Shown here: positions 33,926 to 44,637 of the stretch, in pieces
Layout of the letters: each line of letters starts with the position of its first letter
How positions within the stretch are numbered: the stretch's first letter is position 1
DNA from: Polytrichum commune
Taxonomy: Eukaryota; Streptophyta; Polytrichopsida; Polytrichales; Polytrichaceae
Direction: 5' to 3'
Assembly: GCA_950295325.1 (NCBI GenBank)
Contig: OX485808.1
Span: 13,518,501-13,582,500 of the forward strand
Length of the DNA: 64,000 bases
Position numbers and translations under genes: made by a program
Notes under the pieces: model-generated
What the model saw: only the letters and a program-made list of their open reading frames with translations
Databases searched by the model: none
What the model was told of the DNA's origin: nothing

Positions 33926-36900
33926 CAGGCTGTGCTGGCACCAATTGGCAATCCTTCTATGAAGAAGGAAACCACGGAGTTTGACGATTGGCCAATTGAA
34001 GTGGGGCCAAAGCTTACTGGTGCCGAAGCACGAAAGGTACGGGCATTTATTCGCTCTTACCGTAATTGTTTTGCCTTTAGTCTTCATGATCTTGAAGGAT
34101 ATAAAGGTAAACCTGTTCGTATTCAACTCGAGGACAACCACCCTATTTTCAGACGGCCGTACAGACTTAGTACCTCTGAAAGGTTGGGTGTTCAAACTCG
34201 ATGTCAAGAGTTATTGGCAGCGGAATTGATTGAACTCTCCAATGGAGAGTATGCTTGTGCCACGGTTATGCCGTCAAAGAAGGATATCTTTGGCAACTGG
34301 ACGGAAAAACGGATGTGTGGTGATTATCGTCCAGTCAACCGCAAGACCAAGTCGGATCGATATCCAATGCCGATGCCGGAGGAGTTGTTTGATGCACTGG
34401 GATTTTCTAGAATCTTCAGCACTCTGGATTTGAGGTCTGGTTATCATCAATTACCTTTGTTGTTGGGTGATCGGGTGAAGACCGCATTTTGGGGAATTGA
34501 TAAAGATGGCAAGGATCAACTTTATCATTGGAAATTTCTGCCATTTGGTCTCAAGAATGCACCAGCTGAATTCCAGCGGGTGATGGACCAATTATTGGCT
34601 GGTTTGCCGTTTGCTAGATGTTACATTGATGATGTTATCATCTTTAGTAATAGTCCACAGGATCATGTGAGACATTTGCAAGCGGTATTTGAACGACTTC
34701 AACGGTGGGGACTCCGTTTACATCATGGTAAATGTAAGTTTTTCCATGATCAATTGCCCTATTTGGGCCACATGATTGTTCCTGGCGGTCTTGGTGTGCA
34801 ACAGGCGAAGGTGGACGCTTTGCACAAAATTCCCGCACCTAGTGATGTACCACGGCTTCGTGCATTTCTAGGATTGGCAAATTATTATAGGAGGTTTGTC
34901 AAAAACTTTAGTTTGATTGCCAAACCTCTTACCATTCTCACGGGGAAAGACCAACCATGGATTTGGAGTCGGGAACAACAACAGGCATTTGATACATTGA
35001 AGCAGAGGCTCGGTTCTGCGCCAGTGCTTCGACGCCCGGATGTGTCTAGAGCTTTTCAATTGCACACGGATTGGAGTGCAGTGGGATTGGGAGCGGTATT
35101 GACACAGAAAGATGAAGAGGGGAAGGAATATGTGGTGGCTTATGCATCTAGAAGTAATAATAGTGCTGAATCTAATTATTCTTCTTATGAAGGCGAGGCC
35201 TTGGCGGCCGTTTGGGCCATTGCACATTTTCGACCTTATTTGTATAGGCAGAAGTTTACTTTGGTGACTGATCATCAGCCTTTAAAATGGCTTATGGAAT
35301 CAGATAAGCTCACCGGAAAACTTGCTAGGTGGGCATTGTTACTTCAGGAATATGATTTTGAAGTTGTTCACCGAGCAGGAATTGCCAACTTGGATGCAGA
35401 CGGATTGTCTCGCAATCCAAGTCCTTCAGATGAGGATTTGACTGGAGCCAGGTGGCATGGAGATTGTGATCGTGAGGCAGTGCCGGGTTGGCATGCTGCC
35501 ACATATCTCACAATGATGTCGGGATTGGCTGCTGAAATCCTTGTGGAAGAGCAAGATGAGGAGGTTGATAAATCTCTCGTTGTTAGTGATGTGTGGGAAG
35601 ACCAGGCGGTCTTGCACAAACTTCAACAAGGGATATTTCCTCTTGGACTATCTTCTATGGAGCGAGATAGAGTTAGTCACCGGATAACAAGGTTTCGTTG
35701 GGCAAACGGCTTGTTATTTCGTGTGTGGCCGAACGGAACGAGGCGCATCGTTCCAAGGCCAGATCAAAGAGCTTCTTTGGTACGGCAAGTGCACGAGGAG
35801 CTTGGACATTTTGGAGTGCGAAGGACACACTCTATGTTGCGCAACCAATATTGGTGGACTGGTATGTACCAACAGGTTGCCACTTATGTTTCTCGGTGTG
35901 AAGTATGTGACCGGGTTAGGTCAAGTTTTAATACTTTATCACTTCAACTTCAACCTTTACCTATTATGGGCTTGGGATATCGTTGGTCTTTGGATTTTGC
36001 CGGACCACTTACTATCACTCCACGTGGCTCCAAGTATGTGCTTGTGATGGTGGAGCATTTTAGTAAGTGGATTGAACTCGTGGCTCTTCCCCAAAATTCC
36101 TCAGAATTGGCGGCTATGGCATTTCTTGATCGAGTTTTGGCACGGTTTGGAGCACCTGCAGAGGTGTTGACGGATCAAGGGAGAGAATTTCTTGGATCTT
36201 TCGAAACTTTGTGTACCAAGGCTTTGATTGATCATCGGACAACTTCCAGAGATCACCCTGAGGCAGATGGCTTAGCTGAACGAGTTGTTCAGACGGTTAA
36301 GCGCGGTTTGCGGAAGTATGGATTGCTTCATGGCAACCATCGCGATTGGGACTTGATGTTACCATGGATAGCAATGGGTTACCGTTTCAGCAGGCAAGCA
36401 TCTTTAGCATCCTATAGTCCTTACCAACTCTTGTATGGACGGGAACCAATTTTACCTAGCTCGGTGCGAGAGAAATTGGCTCCCGTGGTCAACTTGGATG
36501 ATCCAGATGTTTGGGCTCAATGTCTTCATGACCGAGCATCGTTCTTCCAAAAGGCCATGCCTATGGCTATGGAGAACTTAAATATTGCTCAACATCGTGA
36601 TACATTACGGTATGCCCGGATCCGCAGTGGAGCTTATCGACCTCAGGTTCGTAGATTTTCCAAGGGGGATTATGTTTACTTGCAACGGGAGGCGCCTACG
36701 ACATTGGATGTCAAGGCTGGGCGCACGATTTTGCGGGTAAAAGATGTCTTGCCAAGTGGTATATTATTGCTTGAAGGCAAGGATGGACGGGAATGTCGTG
36801 AGCATTCAAAGAATTGTGCTCCATGTCACCTTCCCATCGACGGCTCTGTGCATCCCGAGTTGGCGGTTGTACCACAGGGTTTGCCTTGTTATGTTTGTGG

Positions 36901-37063
36901 AGAGAAGACAGGAGCTGCAACAATGTTATTGTGCGACCAATGTCAACGTGGATGGCACATGGCATGTTTGACACCTCCCCTTTTGACTCTTCCTTCTGGC
37001 AATTGGGTTTGTCCTCGTTGTCGGAAAGCCTCTCATTCCGTGGCCGTTAATGGTCATGATTGA
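33920..37063 (+). CDS. Pol: reverse transcriptase, RNase H, integrase, PHD finger
   Basis: Open from the codon after the UAG; the first convenient non-ATG start is at 33,932 and the first ATG at 33,959, so readthrough is the likely way in. Counting from 33,932: reverse transcriptase about 75-260 with TLDLRSGYHQ, FGLKNAPAEFQR and the catalytic YIDD at 231-234. RNase H about 360-480 has HTDWSAVGLGAVL, EGEALAAVWA, TDHQPLKW and ANLDADGLSR. The integrase zinc domain is HEELGHFGVRRTH ... CEVC. The DDE core has WSLDFAGPL, LTDQGREF and a glutamate in EADGLAERVV. A C4HC3 PHD finger (CYVCGEK ... CDQCQRGWHMAC ... CPRC) lies at about 986-1035 where chromoviruses carry a chromodomain. PHD fingers read histone tails, so it may direct insertion; that is inference. 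No frameshift is seen. Confidence 0.95.
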   Translation, partial: QSQAVLAPIGNPSMKKETTEFDDWPIEVGPKLTGAEARKVRAFIRSYRNCFAFSLHDLEGYKGKPVRIQLEDNHPIFRRPYRLSTSERLGVQTRCQELLAAELIELSNGEYACATVMPSKKDIFGNWTEKRMCGDYRPVNRKTKSDRYPMPMPEELFDALGFSRIFSTLDLRSGYHQLPLLLGDRVKTAFWGIDKDGKDQLYHWKFLPFGLKNAPAEFQRVMDQLLAGLPFARCYIDDVIIFSNSPQDHVRHLQAVFERLQRWGLRLHHGKCKFFHDQLPYLGHMIVPGGLGVQQAKVDALHKIPAPSDVPRLRAFLGLANYYRRFVKNFSLIAKPLTILTGKDQPWIWSREQQQAFDTLKQRLGSAPVLRRPDVSRAFQLHTDWSAVGLGAVLTQKDEEGKEYVVAYASRSNNSAESNYSSYEGEALAAVWAIAHFRPYLYRQKFTLVTDHQPLKWLMESDKLTGKLARWALLLQEYDFEVVHRAGIANLDADGLSRNPSPSDEDLTGARWHGDCDREAVPGWHAATYLTMMSGLAAEILVEEQDEEVDKSLVVSDVWEDQAVLHKLQQGIFPLGLSSMERDRVSHRITRFRWANGLLFRVWPNGTRRIVPRPDQRASLVRQVHEELGHFGVRRTHSMLRNQYWWTGMYQQVATYVSRCEVCDRVRSSFNTLSLQLQPLPIMGLGYRWSLDFAGPLTITPRGSKYVLVMVEHFSKWIELVALPQNSSELAAMAFLDRVLARFGAPAEVLTDQGREFLGSFETLCTKALIDHRTTSRDHPEADGLAERVVQTVKRGLRKYGLLHGNHRDWDLMLPWIAMGYRFSRQASLASYSPYQLLYGREPILPSSVREKLAPVVNLDDPDVWAQCLHDRASFFQKAMPMAMENLNIAQHRDTLRYARIRSGAYRPQVRRFSKGDYVYLQREAPTTLDVKAGRTILRVKDVLPSGILLLEGKDGRECREHSKNCAPCHLPIDGSVHPELAVVPQGLPCYVCGEKTGAATMLLCDQCQRGWHMACLTPPLLTLPSGNWVCPRCRKASHSVAVNGHD

Positions 37064-37388
37064 GGACTTTGTGGATGTTTACCACATGTTTTAGTGGTGA
37101 AGTTGTTATTTAGTTGGTTGGAAATTTTATGGGATTGAAAACCACATTGAAAGAGTTATCCAAGAATTCAACATTAATTGTTGAAGGCGATTAAGGATGG
37201 GGCTCACATTGCACCCAGCCTACAATTCTTGGATTACTTTGTCAATCACGAGTTTAATTCCTTCGATTACTACTACCTAATTAAATATGTATAGATGTAG
37301 CAACAACTTCATCATGTTCAACAACTCTATCGATGAGTGTGTTTGTTCCTAGCCGATTGGAGGGGCTCCTTATCTGCTAGTGGGGGCA

Positions 37389-38032
37389 CTTGAAGAGGTG
37401 GTTGTTAGCATTTTAGTTTGTTATTTTATTTTGCTATTGATGTTGACAACGACACTCGATCTGTTGTGTTTAACGATCTTAGTTTACACGACAGCTGTCA
37501 CGTGAGGTGACATCGGGGGCTAAGTCACGTCAACTTAGGAGTAAATGGACTCCATTAGGAGTCCATGTGTGTTGGGATGAGTAACGGACTCCATTGGGAG
37601 TCCTAGTTAGTTGTTCATCCACTCCATGGATGAACTCCACATTGGATTGGGGTTGTATGGAGAGGAAGGCCTCTTGACTTGCCATTGTTGTCAAGTCAAG
37701 TCTTGTGAGTGTGTTTTGAGAGAGAGAGAGCTTGTTGTTGCTTTCTCATGGCTATGGTGTAGTAGATTATGAGTAAAGCCTTTGCATTCTTTCTCCACCA
37801 CTTGCACTCTTGGATTCTCCCTTCGTGGAGTGAGAGATAGCTTGACTCTTGTGTGTGAATTTTAGAGTTTCTTAAGCTTTGTAAGGAGACATTTTAGTTT
37901 CTTAAGCTTGGAGAGAGAAACCCTCATCTTGAAGAGGTGGTTGTTAGCATTTTAGTTTGTTATTTTATTTTGCTATTGATGTTGACAACGACACTCGATC
38001 TGTTGTGTTTAACGATCTTAGTTTACACGACA
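37389..38032 (+). repeat. 105-bp direct repeat on both sides of the 3' LTR
   Basis: 37,389-37,493 (CTTGAAGAGGTGGTTGTTAG ... TTTACACGACA) recurs without visible change at 37,928-38,032. The order is segment, GC, LTR, T, segment, host. The sequence after the 5' LTR is TACTTGACAAC and the repeat starts CTTGAAGAG, so CTTGA is a 5-bp microhomology at the odd junction. A template switch that deleted nearly all internal sequence of a second, tandem copy would give this structure. Confidence 0.85.
37496..37926 (+). repeat. 3' LTR
   Basis: 431 bp, the same length as the 5' LTR and the same sequence as far as I can follow by eye. It is preceded by ...ACGACAGC, with no polypurine tract next to it, and followed by T and the 105-bp repeat. 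Confidence 0.95.
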
Positions 38033-38671
38033 TGGATGCGCGTCTTCCATGCACACAGCAACGGAGAACTCATCAACCTTGAGACGGAGAAGAAGTACAA
38101 AGAGGACTTGAAGATTAAGGTGCCTCCAATCCTCAGAGAGTTCTTCCATCCCCTCCAAGGGTTGCTCGATGCCGAGCTTTACAAGGCAGCAGAACACCTT
38201 CTTAAGGAGACTCCGAGAAGGACAGCGCCGTATCCAAAAATCTTCCTCAAACGACCAAGGTTTATGAAGCCTTCAACGTACCATTTTAAGGAATGGTGCG
38301 AATACAGGAAGAAGAAGACGTTGGCTATGAGGGAGATAGGCAAATTGGTACCCGCCTACAACCTTACAGATGCAGATGGTGACATTGTGTGGGACAACTG
38401 GAGGGGATTGAAAATAGCATACCACATCAATGGCGTCTCAATGAAGGCATTGATGAGAGCAGCATCTCCGTTCTTGGCCCAGCGCTCAAGGAAGAACGAG
38501 AAGAAAGGTTCTATCGACGAAAGGGAGACAACTTTGTATAAACACTTCCTCGATAGAAAGAAGAATGCCAAATTCGAGGGTGTCGCAAGGTTTTGCGCCG
38601 TGACATCACAATTGAAGTTCGGCAAGTGGGACACCCATGCTTCGCGGGCCACTGTGAGAGATGACCCCCGG
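38033..38671 (+). CDS. Host gene exon B, middle part (between the two elements)
   Basis: Continues the host frame from TGG ATG CGC and encodes about 213 residues: RVFHAHSNGELINLE, VPPILREFFHPLQGLLDAEL, FLKRPRFMKPSTYHFKEWCE, RSRKNEKKGSIDERETTLYK and WDTHASRATVRDDPR. It is rich in Lys and Glu. I do not recognise a family. The last eight bases, ACCCCCGG (38,664-38,671), are the target duplication of the hAT element and recur at 54,623-54,630. Confidence 0.75.
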
Positions 38672-38760
38672 CAGGGTTGTCTATTGTGTCGTGACGGAGG
38701 GTAATCCCGACATAATGTCGTGCCGTCACGACACGTATCCGTCACGACATTATGCCGGAT
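38672..38760 (+). repeat. hAT left TIR and subterminal repeats
   Basis: The terminal inverted repeat runs about 26 bp with mismatches. Inside it TGTCGTGACGG occurs at 38,687-38,697, and its reverse complement at 38,723-38,733 and 38,739-38,749. Short subterminal repeats of this kind are where hAT transposases bind. Confidence 0.85.
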
Positions 38761-38900
38761 GCTGTCTTTATCCTGACGGACTTGAATTTTACCGATTTTT
38801 TTGTGTAATTACATTAACTCATTTTTGACACGTAGGATTTACAATGTCCACGTGTGATGACATGTCAGCAAAGTAAAGGTAAAGTGGGGAAAAATTTACT

Positions 38901-39432
38901 AGAGCCCGTCCGCCCCCCCGTCCGCCTCCGTTCCCAACCCCCGTTCGCCCCCGTTCCCCCCCGTCCGCTCCCGTTCACAATCCCCGTTCGCCACCGTTCC
39001 CCCCCGTCCGCTCCCGTTCCCAACCCCGTCCACTCCCCCCTCTCCCGTCCGCCCCCCCCCCCCCCCGTCCGCTCCCCCGTCCGCCCCCCCCCCCCCCTCC
39101 CCCGTCCGCTCCACCCCCCTCCGTCCGCCCCCCCCCCCCCCCGTCCGTCCGCTCCCCCGTCCGCCCCCCCCCCCCTCCCCCGTCCGCTCCACCCCCCTCC
39201 GTCCGCCCCACCCCCGTCCGCTCCCCCCCCCCCTCCGTCCGCTTCCCCGTCCGCCCCCCCGTCCGCTCCCCCCCGTCCGTCCGCTCCCCCGTCCGCCCCC
39301 CCGTCCGCTCCCCCCCTCTGTCCGCTTCCCCGTCCGCTCCCCCCCGTCCGTCCGCTCCCTCGTCCGGGCCCCCCCCCCCCCCCCCTCCGTCCGCTCCCCG
39401 TCCGGTCCCCCCCCCCTTCCGTCCGCTCCCCA
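38901..39432. repeat. GTCCG minisatellite 1, upstream of the transposase
   Basis: About 530 bp of C-rich repeats built on CCGTCCGCTCCCC and CCCGTCCGCCCCC with variable C runs. It ends 15 bp before a TATA box. Open frames through it (Pro/Arg-rich or Gly-rich) are repeat artefacts. Confidence 0.9.
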
Positions 39433-39447
39433 GTCCGATTCGAATAC

Positions 39448-39454
39448 TATAAAT
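39448..39454 (+). promoter_or_regulatory. TATA box of the hAT transposase gene
   Basis: TATAAAT lies directly after the C-rich array and 231 bp before the start codon. A polypyrimidine stretch ending TTTTTATTTGCAG at 39,670 suggests a small intron in the 5' leader. Confidence 0.6.
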
Positions 39455-39684
39455 TGAGGGTTCAAGGTGCCATTTTTGCCTCCACTGACATAGTGTGTCT
39501 CAAGTCTTTTGATTCTCCTTTGAGGAGTGAGGATTGAATGCGTGAGACCCGAATGCAGAGGATACTTTGTCCAATCTAGTGACTGTGAATTAGGGTTGCC
39601 CTTGTGGCACTCTTGAACAGGACCTAGTATGCAATCAAAGTTACTTGCTCTAACTTGTTTTTATTTGCAGGTTTTGTTGAAGTC

Positions 39685-42600
39685 ATGCCACGCCGAAATG
39701 ATGCATGGGATCATTGGTACGAGGATAAGGGGATGGTTCCCGGTAAATCACAAAGGCAGGTTAAATGTAGGTTTTGCCCGTTCGTCATATCTTACTGAGG
39801 AAATAGAATGTTGGCCCACCTTGGTTATAGACCTCCTGTAGGGGGTGCTTGTGATGTTTCCACATGTAGGATGGTACCCCCGCATATTAGGGTCTTGTTT
39901 GAACATTGCGGAGGCATTGTGCCCTTACATGTAGGCATTGTAAATGAGGACTCTCCGGTGCCAGATATTGTACCTCTGGAGCCTATTATAGCGGACTCCG
40001 TAATTAGTGAAACAGAGCCTTTGCTTATGTCCCAATCCACTCAACATTTTGATGTTGTGATATATGGCACACCTCCTCGTGAACTACGTCAACTCAACAT
40101 AACGGAGGGGTTCAATGTGTCAACAAAACAACTCCTTGATAGAGCATGGGCAACGGCTTTTTATGAAGCTAACATTCCTTTCAACATTGTGAGACATCCT
40201 GCATTTGTTCATGCTGTGCGTGAAACTGCCCGTCATCGAATGCCAGCCTACACACCACCATCGTACAATGCCATCCGTACGAAGTTGTTAACTGATAAAA
40301 AGGTTGACCTAGATAGGCAAGTGAAGGAGAAGATGGGGAATTCCGTTGAAAAATACGGTGTTACAATATGTTGTGATGGATGGGACAACGTGCAAAACCG
40401 ACCTCTCCTAAACGTTCTCCAATGCGGCACAAAGGGAGATGTTTTCTTGCGTACCATTGATACCACGGGAAATCACAAGGATCATGTATACGTTGCTGCT
40501 CAAATTCAACCATTTGTGGAAAAGGTTGGTCGACATAATGTGGTCCAGATTTGCACCGACAATGCCCCAGTTATGGCCTCCGCTGCTCGCGACTTGATTC
40601 AAGCAAATCCCGATCTATATTTTCAAGGATGTGCTGCGCATTGCCTAGATCTCCTCTTAGAAGATTGGGGGAAGGAGGAATGGGTGAAAAAGTTGGTAAA
40701 AAAGGCGCGCCATATTTGTGTTTTTATCAAAAACCATCATGCTTCTCAAGCTATATTCCGGAGGTTGTCACCAAATCTCTCACTCCGCCTACCTGTAGAG
40801 ACCCGTTTTGCAACGAACTTCATCATGATAGATCGTCTTCTTCAAGTACGCAATGCTTTGGAAAGAATGGTGGTTGATGAGGATTGGCCTACTCTAATGC
40901 GTGATATGAGGAGGAGATCTCGCACCTCTTACATGAAGGGCTCTGCTGTGCGAAGCTTTATACGTTCTGATGGATTCTGGAACACGTGCGAAAATTTCTT
41001 GTATATGGTGATCCCGGTTGTTAAAGCTCTTCGTGTATTTGATGGCAAGGCGCCTGCAATGGGAATGGCTTGGAGGGTCATGCATGATTTACAAACCCAT
41101 ATTCGTGGATTTAGTAAACCTCCATTTCGCTTAAGCCCTGAGCTTGCTGCAAATGCTATGCTAACGTTTCAAAATAGATGGAGGTTGATGTTGAATGATC
41201 TACATTGGGCTGGAGCGATGTTAAATCCGCTTCTACGTGGTTGGGCCCCACTCCATGAGGATGAGAATTCGAGGACAATCCTAAATCGAGTTCTTCGCAG
41301 GCTTGCTCAAGATGAGGACACTTATGTCCAAATCCTCCACCAGTACCAAGATTTCCTTGAAAATCGAGGGCCTTTTGCTGATTCTACTGACCCGAGCGTG
41401 CATGCCGCACCTCTCCATGAATGGTGGGATGCAATGGGAGGTGGAGCTAAAGCCCTCCAAACAATAGCAAGACGTATCCTTGCACAAGTATGTTCCGCAT
41501 CCGCATGTGAACGCAATTGGAGCATGTACTCATATGTTCACAACAAGAGTCGCAATCGCTTGAAGCATAGTCGTGCCGAGGACCTCGTCTACATATATAC
41601 CAATAGTAGGCTCATTCGACATCGGAGGGGCCCAAGACCTGCGCAATGGTACGAATTGAATGAGGTCCATTCTGACGATGACCTTGACGAAGAAGATGAC
41701 AACGAAGATGACGTGGATCCAAATGATAGTGCCGGAAATGATGCTGACAACAATGTTGATGACATCGACTTTGATTTGGATGACCTCGATTCCGAGAATC
41801 ATGATTCAGAAGATGAGGATGGCAATGGTAGTGATGGAAACCTTGGGGTGTTTGATTTTGATGAACCGGATGTCCCCCAACATAACGACGGAATGCATGA
41901 CGATCATGAGGGGTCTATTGGAGGACCGCCTTTTGAAACTCTCCACATTGGACAAGGGTTTCGCCCTGCCCATAATGTTGCTATGGGGGCAAGTGAGAAT
42001 GTAGGAATTGAAGTAGATTCCTTGCAACCTCGGAGCGATTCTCTTTCTTTTGGTGAAGGTGACAATGTACTACCCGCAAATGAGCCAACGCACGTTCAAC
42101 AGGATCCATTTCCAGCCCGAGTACATTCTGAATCCATGGACGCCTCCCTCATATCCAACCATCGTATAGAAGATCAAACGCCCAATGTTCCTGAAATACC
42201 TACAACTCGATTCCGTGCTCTTCAAAGAACTGCATCAACCTCTACGGTGCAAGTGCATGCACAAGGTCAACGTCGTCCTCTCACTCGAAGTATTGCCAAT
42301 ACTTCTAGATTGGGTGTTTCACGTGCAACTGCGGTGGGTGCTACTTTGGTTGCTATACACAATGTTTCAAGAAATGTTACTACAGAGGCGCCACGTCGTC
42401 ATTCTGTTCGTCGACATGTTGTTGAGAACATACCAATTGCAATTCCATCCGCATCAGTTTCACTTCCACACAGTCAATCCAATGGAACATGTGGCCTTGG
42501 AGTTGGAGGCGGAAGTACAACGGGGGATGCTTTTATAGATGGAAGTAGAGATGAAGTGCACTCAAGTCGTGGTACGGATGGAGGGCGTCAGAGAACTACG

Positions 42601-42882
42601 AGAGGTGTCAAACGTACTAGGAAGAGGTATCAGGGAAGATCGCTTCCGTTTACTGCTGAAGACTACAATGAAGATGAGGGTAGACCACATCTAGATGAAA
42701 ATGGCATACAGGATGCAGAGGGCTCCCGGCCGACCAAGAAGATAATTTTCTCACAACGTGACCGAGAGTTGCATCTTCGGAGCGCGACTCCCCAAACGGA
42801 TGATGATTGCAGCACAGACGAGTCTGAAGAGGACCCAAGATGTGTTGAAGCAAATGATCCCACAGTACGGATTCGAACGTAA
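39685..42882 (+). CDS. hAT transposase (BED finger, DUF659, hAT dimerisation)
   Basis: Cuts and pastes the element; acts in the nucleus. From the ATG at 39,685 a BED-type zinc finger begins (DAWDHWYEDKG, VKCRFCPFVISY). Codon 38 is TGA (39,796-39,798), after which the finger continues in frame as GNRMLAHLGYRPPVGGACDVSTC. The DUF659/RNase-H-like core has CCDGWDN (Asp, codon 231), QICTDNAPVMASAAR (Asp, codon 292) and CAAHCLDLLLED. The C-terminal hAT dimerisation region has EWWDAMGGG and SASACERNWSMYSYVHNKSRNRL with the catalytic Glu at codon 609. After codon about 650 comes a long acidic, low-complexity tail of some 400 residues, unusual for the family. If translation starts after the TGA, at 39,808, most of the zinc finger is lost. 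Either the copy is recently inactivated (CGA to TGA would do it) or the stop is read through. Confidence 0.88.
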
Positions 42883-43608
42883 TGGTTTTGCACAAATGTG
42901 GTATTTCGGTGCTCCCACGTACTTCCATAATTTATTACTTACGTCAAAATTGATACAAGTTACAACCTTAGGGCCTTCGGTAAGACATTTAGACCACAAA
43001 GCGAACGTTACCTTCGAAGTTGTAACATTTTATTATAGTAATAAAATTATTTATTGCATGTTTTTTAAAATTTTGAAAATACAATATGGTTGTCAACTTA
43101 GCATTGCAATTAATCTCCAATAACATGTTATGCCTTTATTAATTACTATTTTGTATAATTCTTACTGTGAATGGAGTTTTATGTTTATTTATTGAGCTTC
43201 TTAAAGAATATGCTTTTATAAATATTGCAATCCCCTATTGCTCGATTGTACATGCTTCGTTGGTGACATCCTCTTTTTGAGGACCTTTCTATCCGTTTTA
43301 TATAATTATATCTTTATGTGGTATTCAATATTGACTATGTAGTCAATAGTACTTTTGGTTAGACTATCATATGAATTACTAATATTCAAATAAGTTTTTA
43401 AATGTTTCAAATAACATTAAAACATGTGGCATCCATATGTTATCTTTTACACGATCTTAGAAATGACAACTTGTCGGTAAATCCTCTTTATATTACATAT
43501 ACTTTGAACATGAAATATGTTCATTGTGTCCAAAGTCTTCATCCGTTCCTATACAACTTCCTAAACATGGTATAAAAATGCCTAATCCGAATCTGAATCG
43601 AGGTCTAT
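42883..43608. other. AT-rich spacer after transposase
   Basis: No gene seen. It is the 3' flank shared by two genes that converge here, the transposase on plus and the RING gene on minus, and probably holds both polyadenylation sites. Confidence 0.5.
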
Positions 43609-43977
43609 TCAAGCTGAAGTAGATCCTCGTCGTGCTCGTGATGATTCCCCCGCTTCCATGCTTCGCGTTGTTCCACGGGTGAGGTATGGACGACTACCAG
43701 GAGACAATGGAACGGCATTACGTGGTCTAGGCCCACCATTTAGCCATCTCAATACCATATCATCCGCAACTCTATGCAAGAGTGCATCAATTGCAGCCAA
43801 CTGCAGCCTGTTCTTGTGGTACCCCACTTCTAACTGCAATTCATATCTCGGATCCCGTTCCGTAGGCATGTCATCTGCATCTTCTTCCAAATCATGCTCC
43901 GATACTGATTCGAGACCTGCTGCATTGTACCAAGGAGGATGAATGCCTCTCTTTAATTGTCTGCTGGTTGAATCCTA

Positions 43978-44619
43978 ATGCCATTCAAGAGTTTGGTACA
44001 AAAATCTTTTCAAGCCATGATCGGGGGGCTTGTTGGGATACAACTCGTCTGCAACATACAAAATTTGACGTGCATTCCGTGTCCAGTCGCCATCTCTGTT
44101 CTCGTGCCATAGCTCAACTTTGGCACAATTGTATAACCAACTCCACTCAACATTCTCTCCATCAAACTCTTGAAGATCGAAGGGAAAGTCCCATGGCTTT
44201 AATACCCAGTCGTTAGGCATGTAATCCCGAAGGCCAAATTGGAGGTACAAACGAGGATGGAAGGGTGATCTGCAATGAGGACATTGGCGTTTCTTGATCA
44301 TATTCCCTATTAGACATTGTGGATGGAATTGGGCCCCACATGATCCAACTTGATAGCATCCCTCTGGGCCAAATGGACATTGGCAAATCGCACATGCGGT
44401 TCCGTCGAAGACCATTGTATGTGGATTTGGCCATAACAACTCACCCCTCATGCGGAATGGATATTCATGCACTTGGGTCACATTCCAATGGTGATCTGGG
44501 TCGGTCACTTGACGCCAATCGATGCTCCCGCTTGGTAATGTCCACTCATTATCCCTATCCCACCTACTAGGGTACATCTGTTCATCTTCTGGCCATGACG
44601 TGAGCATCATATTCCACAT
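43978..44619 (-). CDS. RING-finger block of the cargo gene
   Basis: 214 residues from the ATG at 44,619. The RING residues are C-x2-C at CAIC, two further Cys (GCYQVGSC), the FHPQC His/Cys pair and CPHC. It is flanked by Trp-rich sequence (WRQVTDPDHHWNVTQVHEYP, ENVEWSWLYNCAKVELWHE). It could be translated alone, but in-frame continuity on both sides suggests it is the middle of a longer protein. Confidence 0.6.
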
Positions 44620-44637
44620 TCTCTGATTGCGGTTCCA

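Larger units (their letters stand above)
28097..38032 (+). mobile_element. Ty3-type LTR retrotransposon carrying a DNA methyltransferase
   Basis: Bounded by two 431-bp LTRs (28,097-28,527 and 37,496-37,926), TG...CA ends, with no difference seen by eye, so insertion is recent. Internal order is Gag, zinc knuckles, protease, C5-cytosine methyltransferase, stop, RT, RNase H, integrase, PHD finger. RT before integrase makes it Ty3/Gypsy type. TGGA flanks the whole insertion (28,093-28,096 and 38,033-38,036). The right end is abnormal: a 105-bp segment ending just before the 3' LTR is repeated just after it. No tRNA primer-binding site starting TGG is seen directly after the 5' LTR and no clean polypurine tract directly before the 3' LTR. 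The element sits in sense orientation in a coding exon of the host gene. Confidence 0.95.

Noticed and set aside
38854-39537. Long Pro/Arg-rich and Gly-rich open frames across the C-rich arrays (also 46,326-47,310 and 53,204-54,523)
   Set aside because: They are translations of minisatellite units, occur in several frames on both strands, and have no independent start, domain or splice context.
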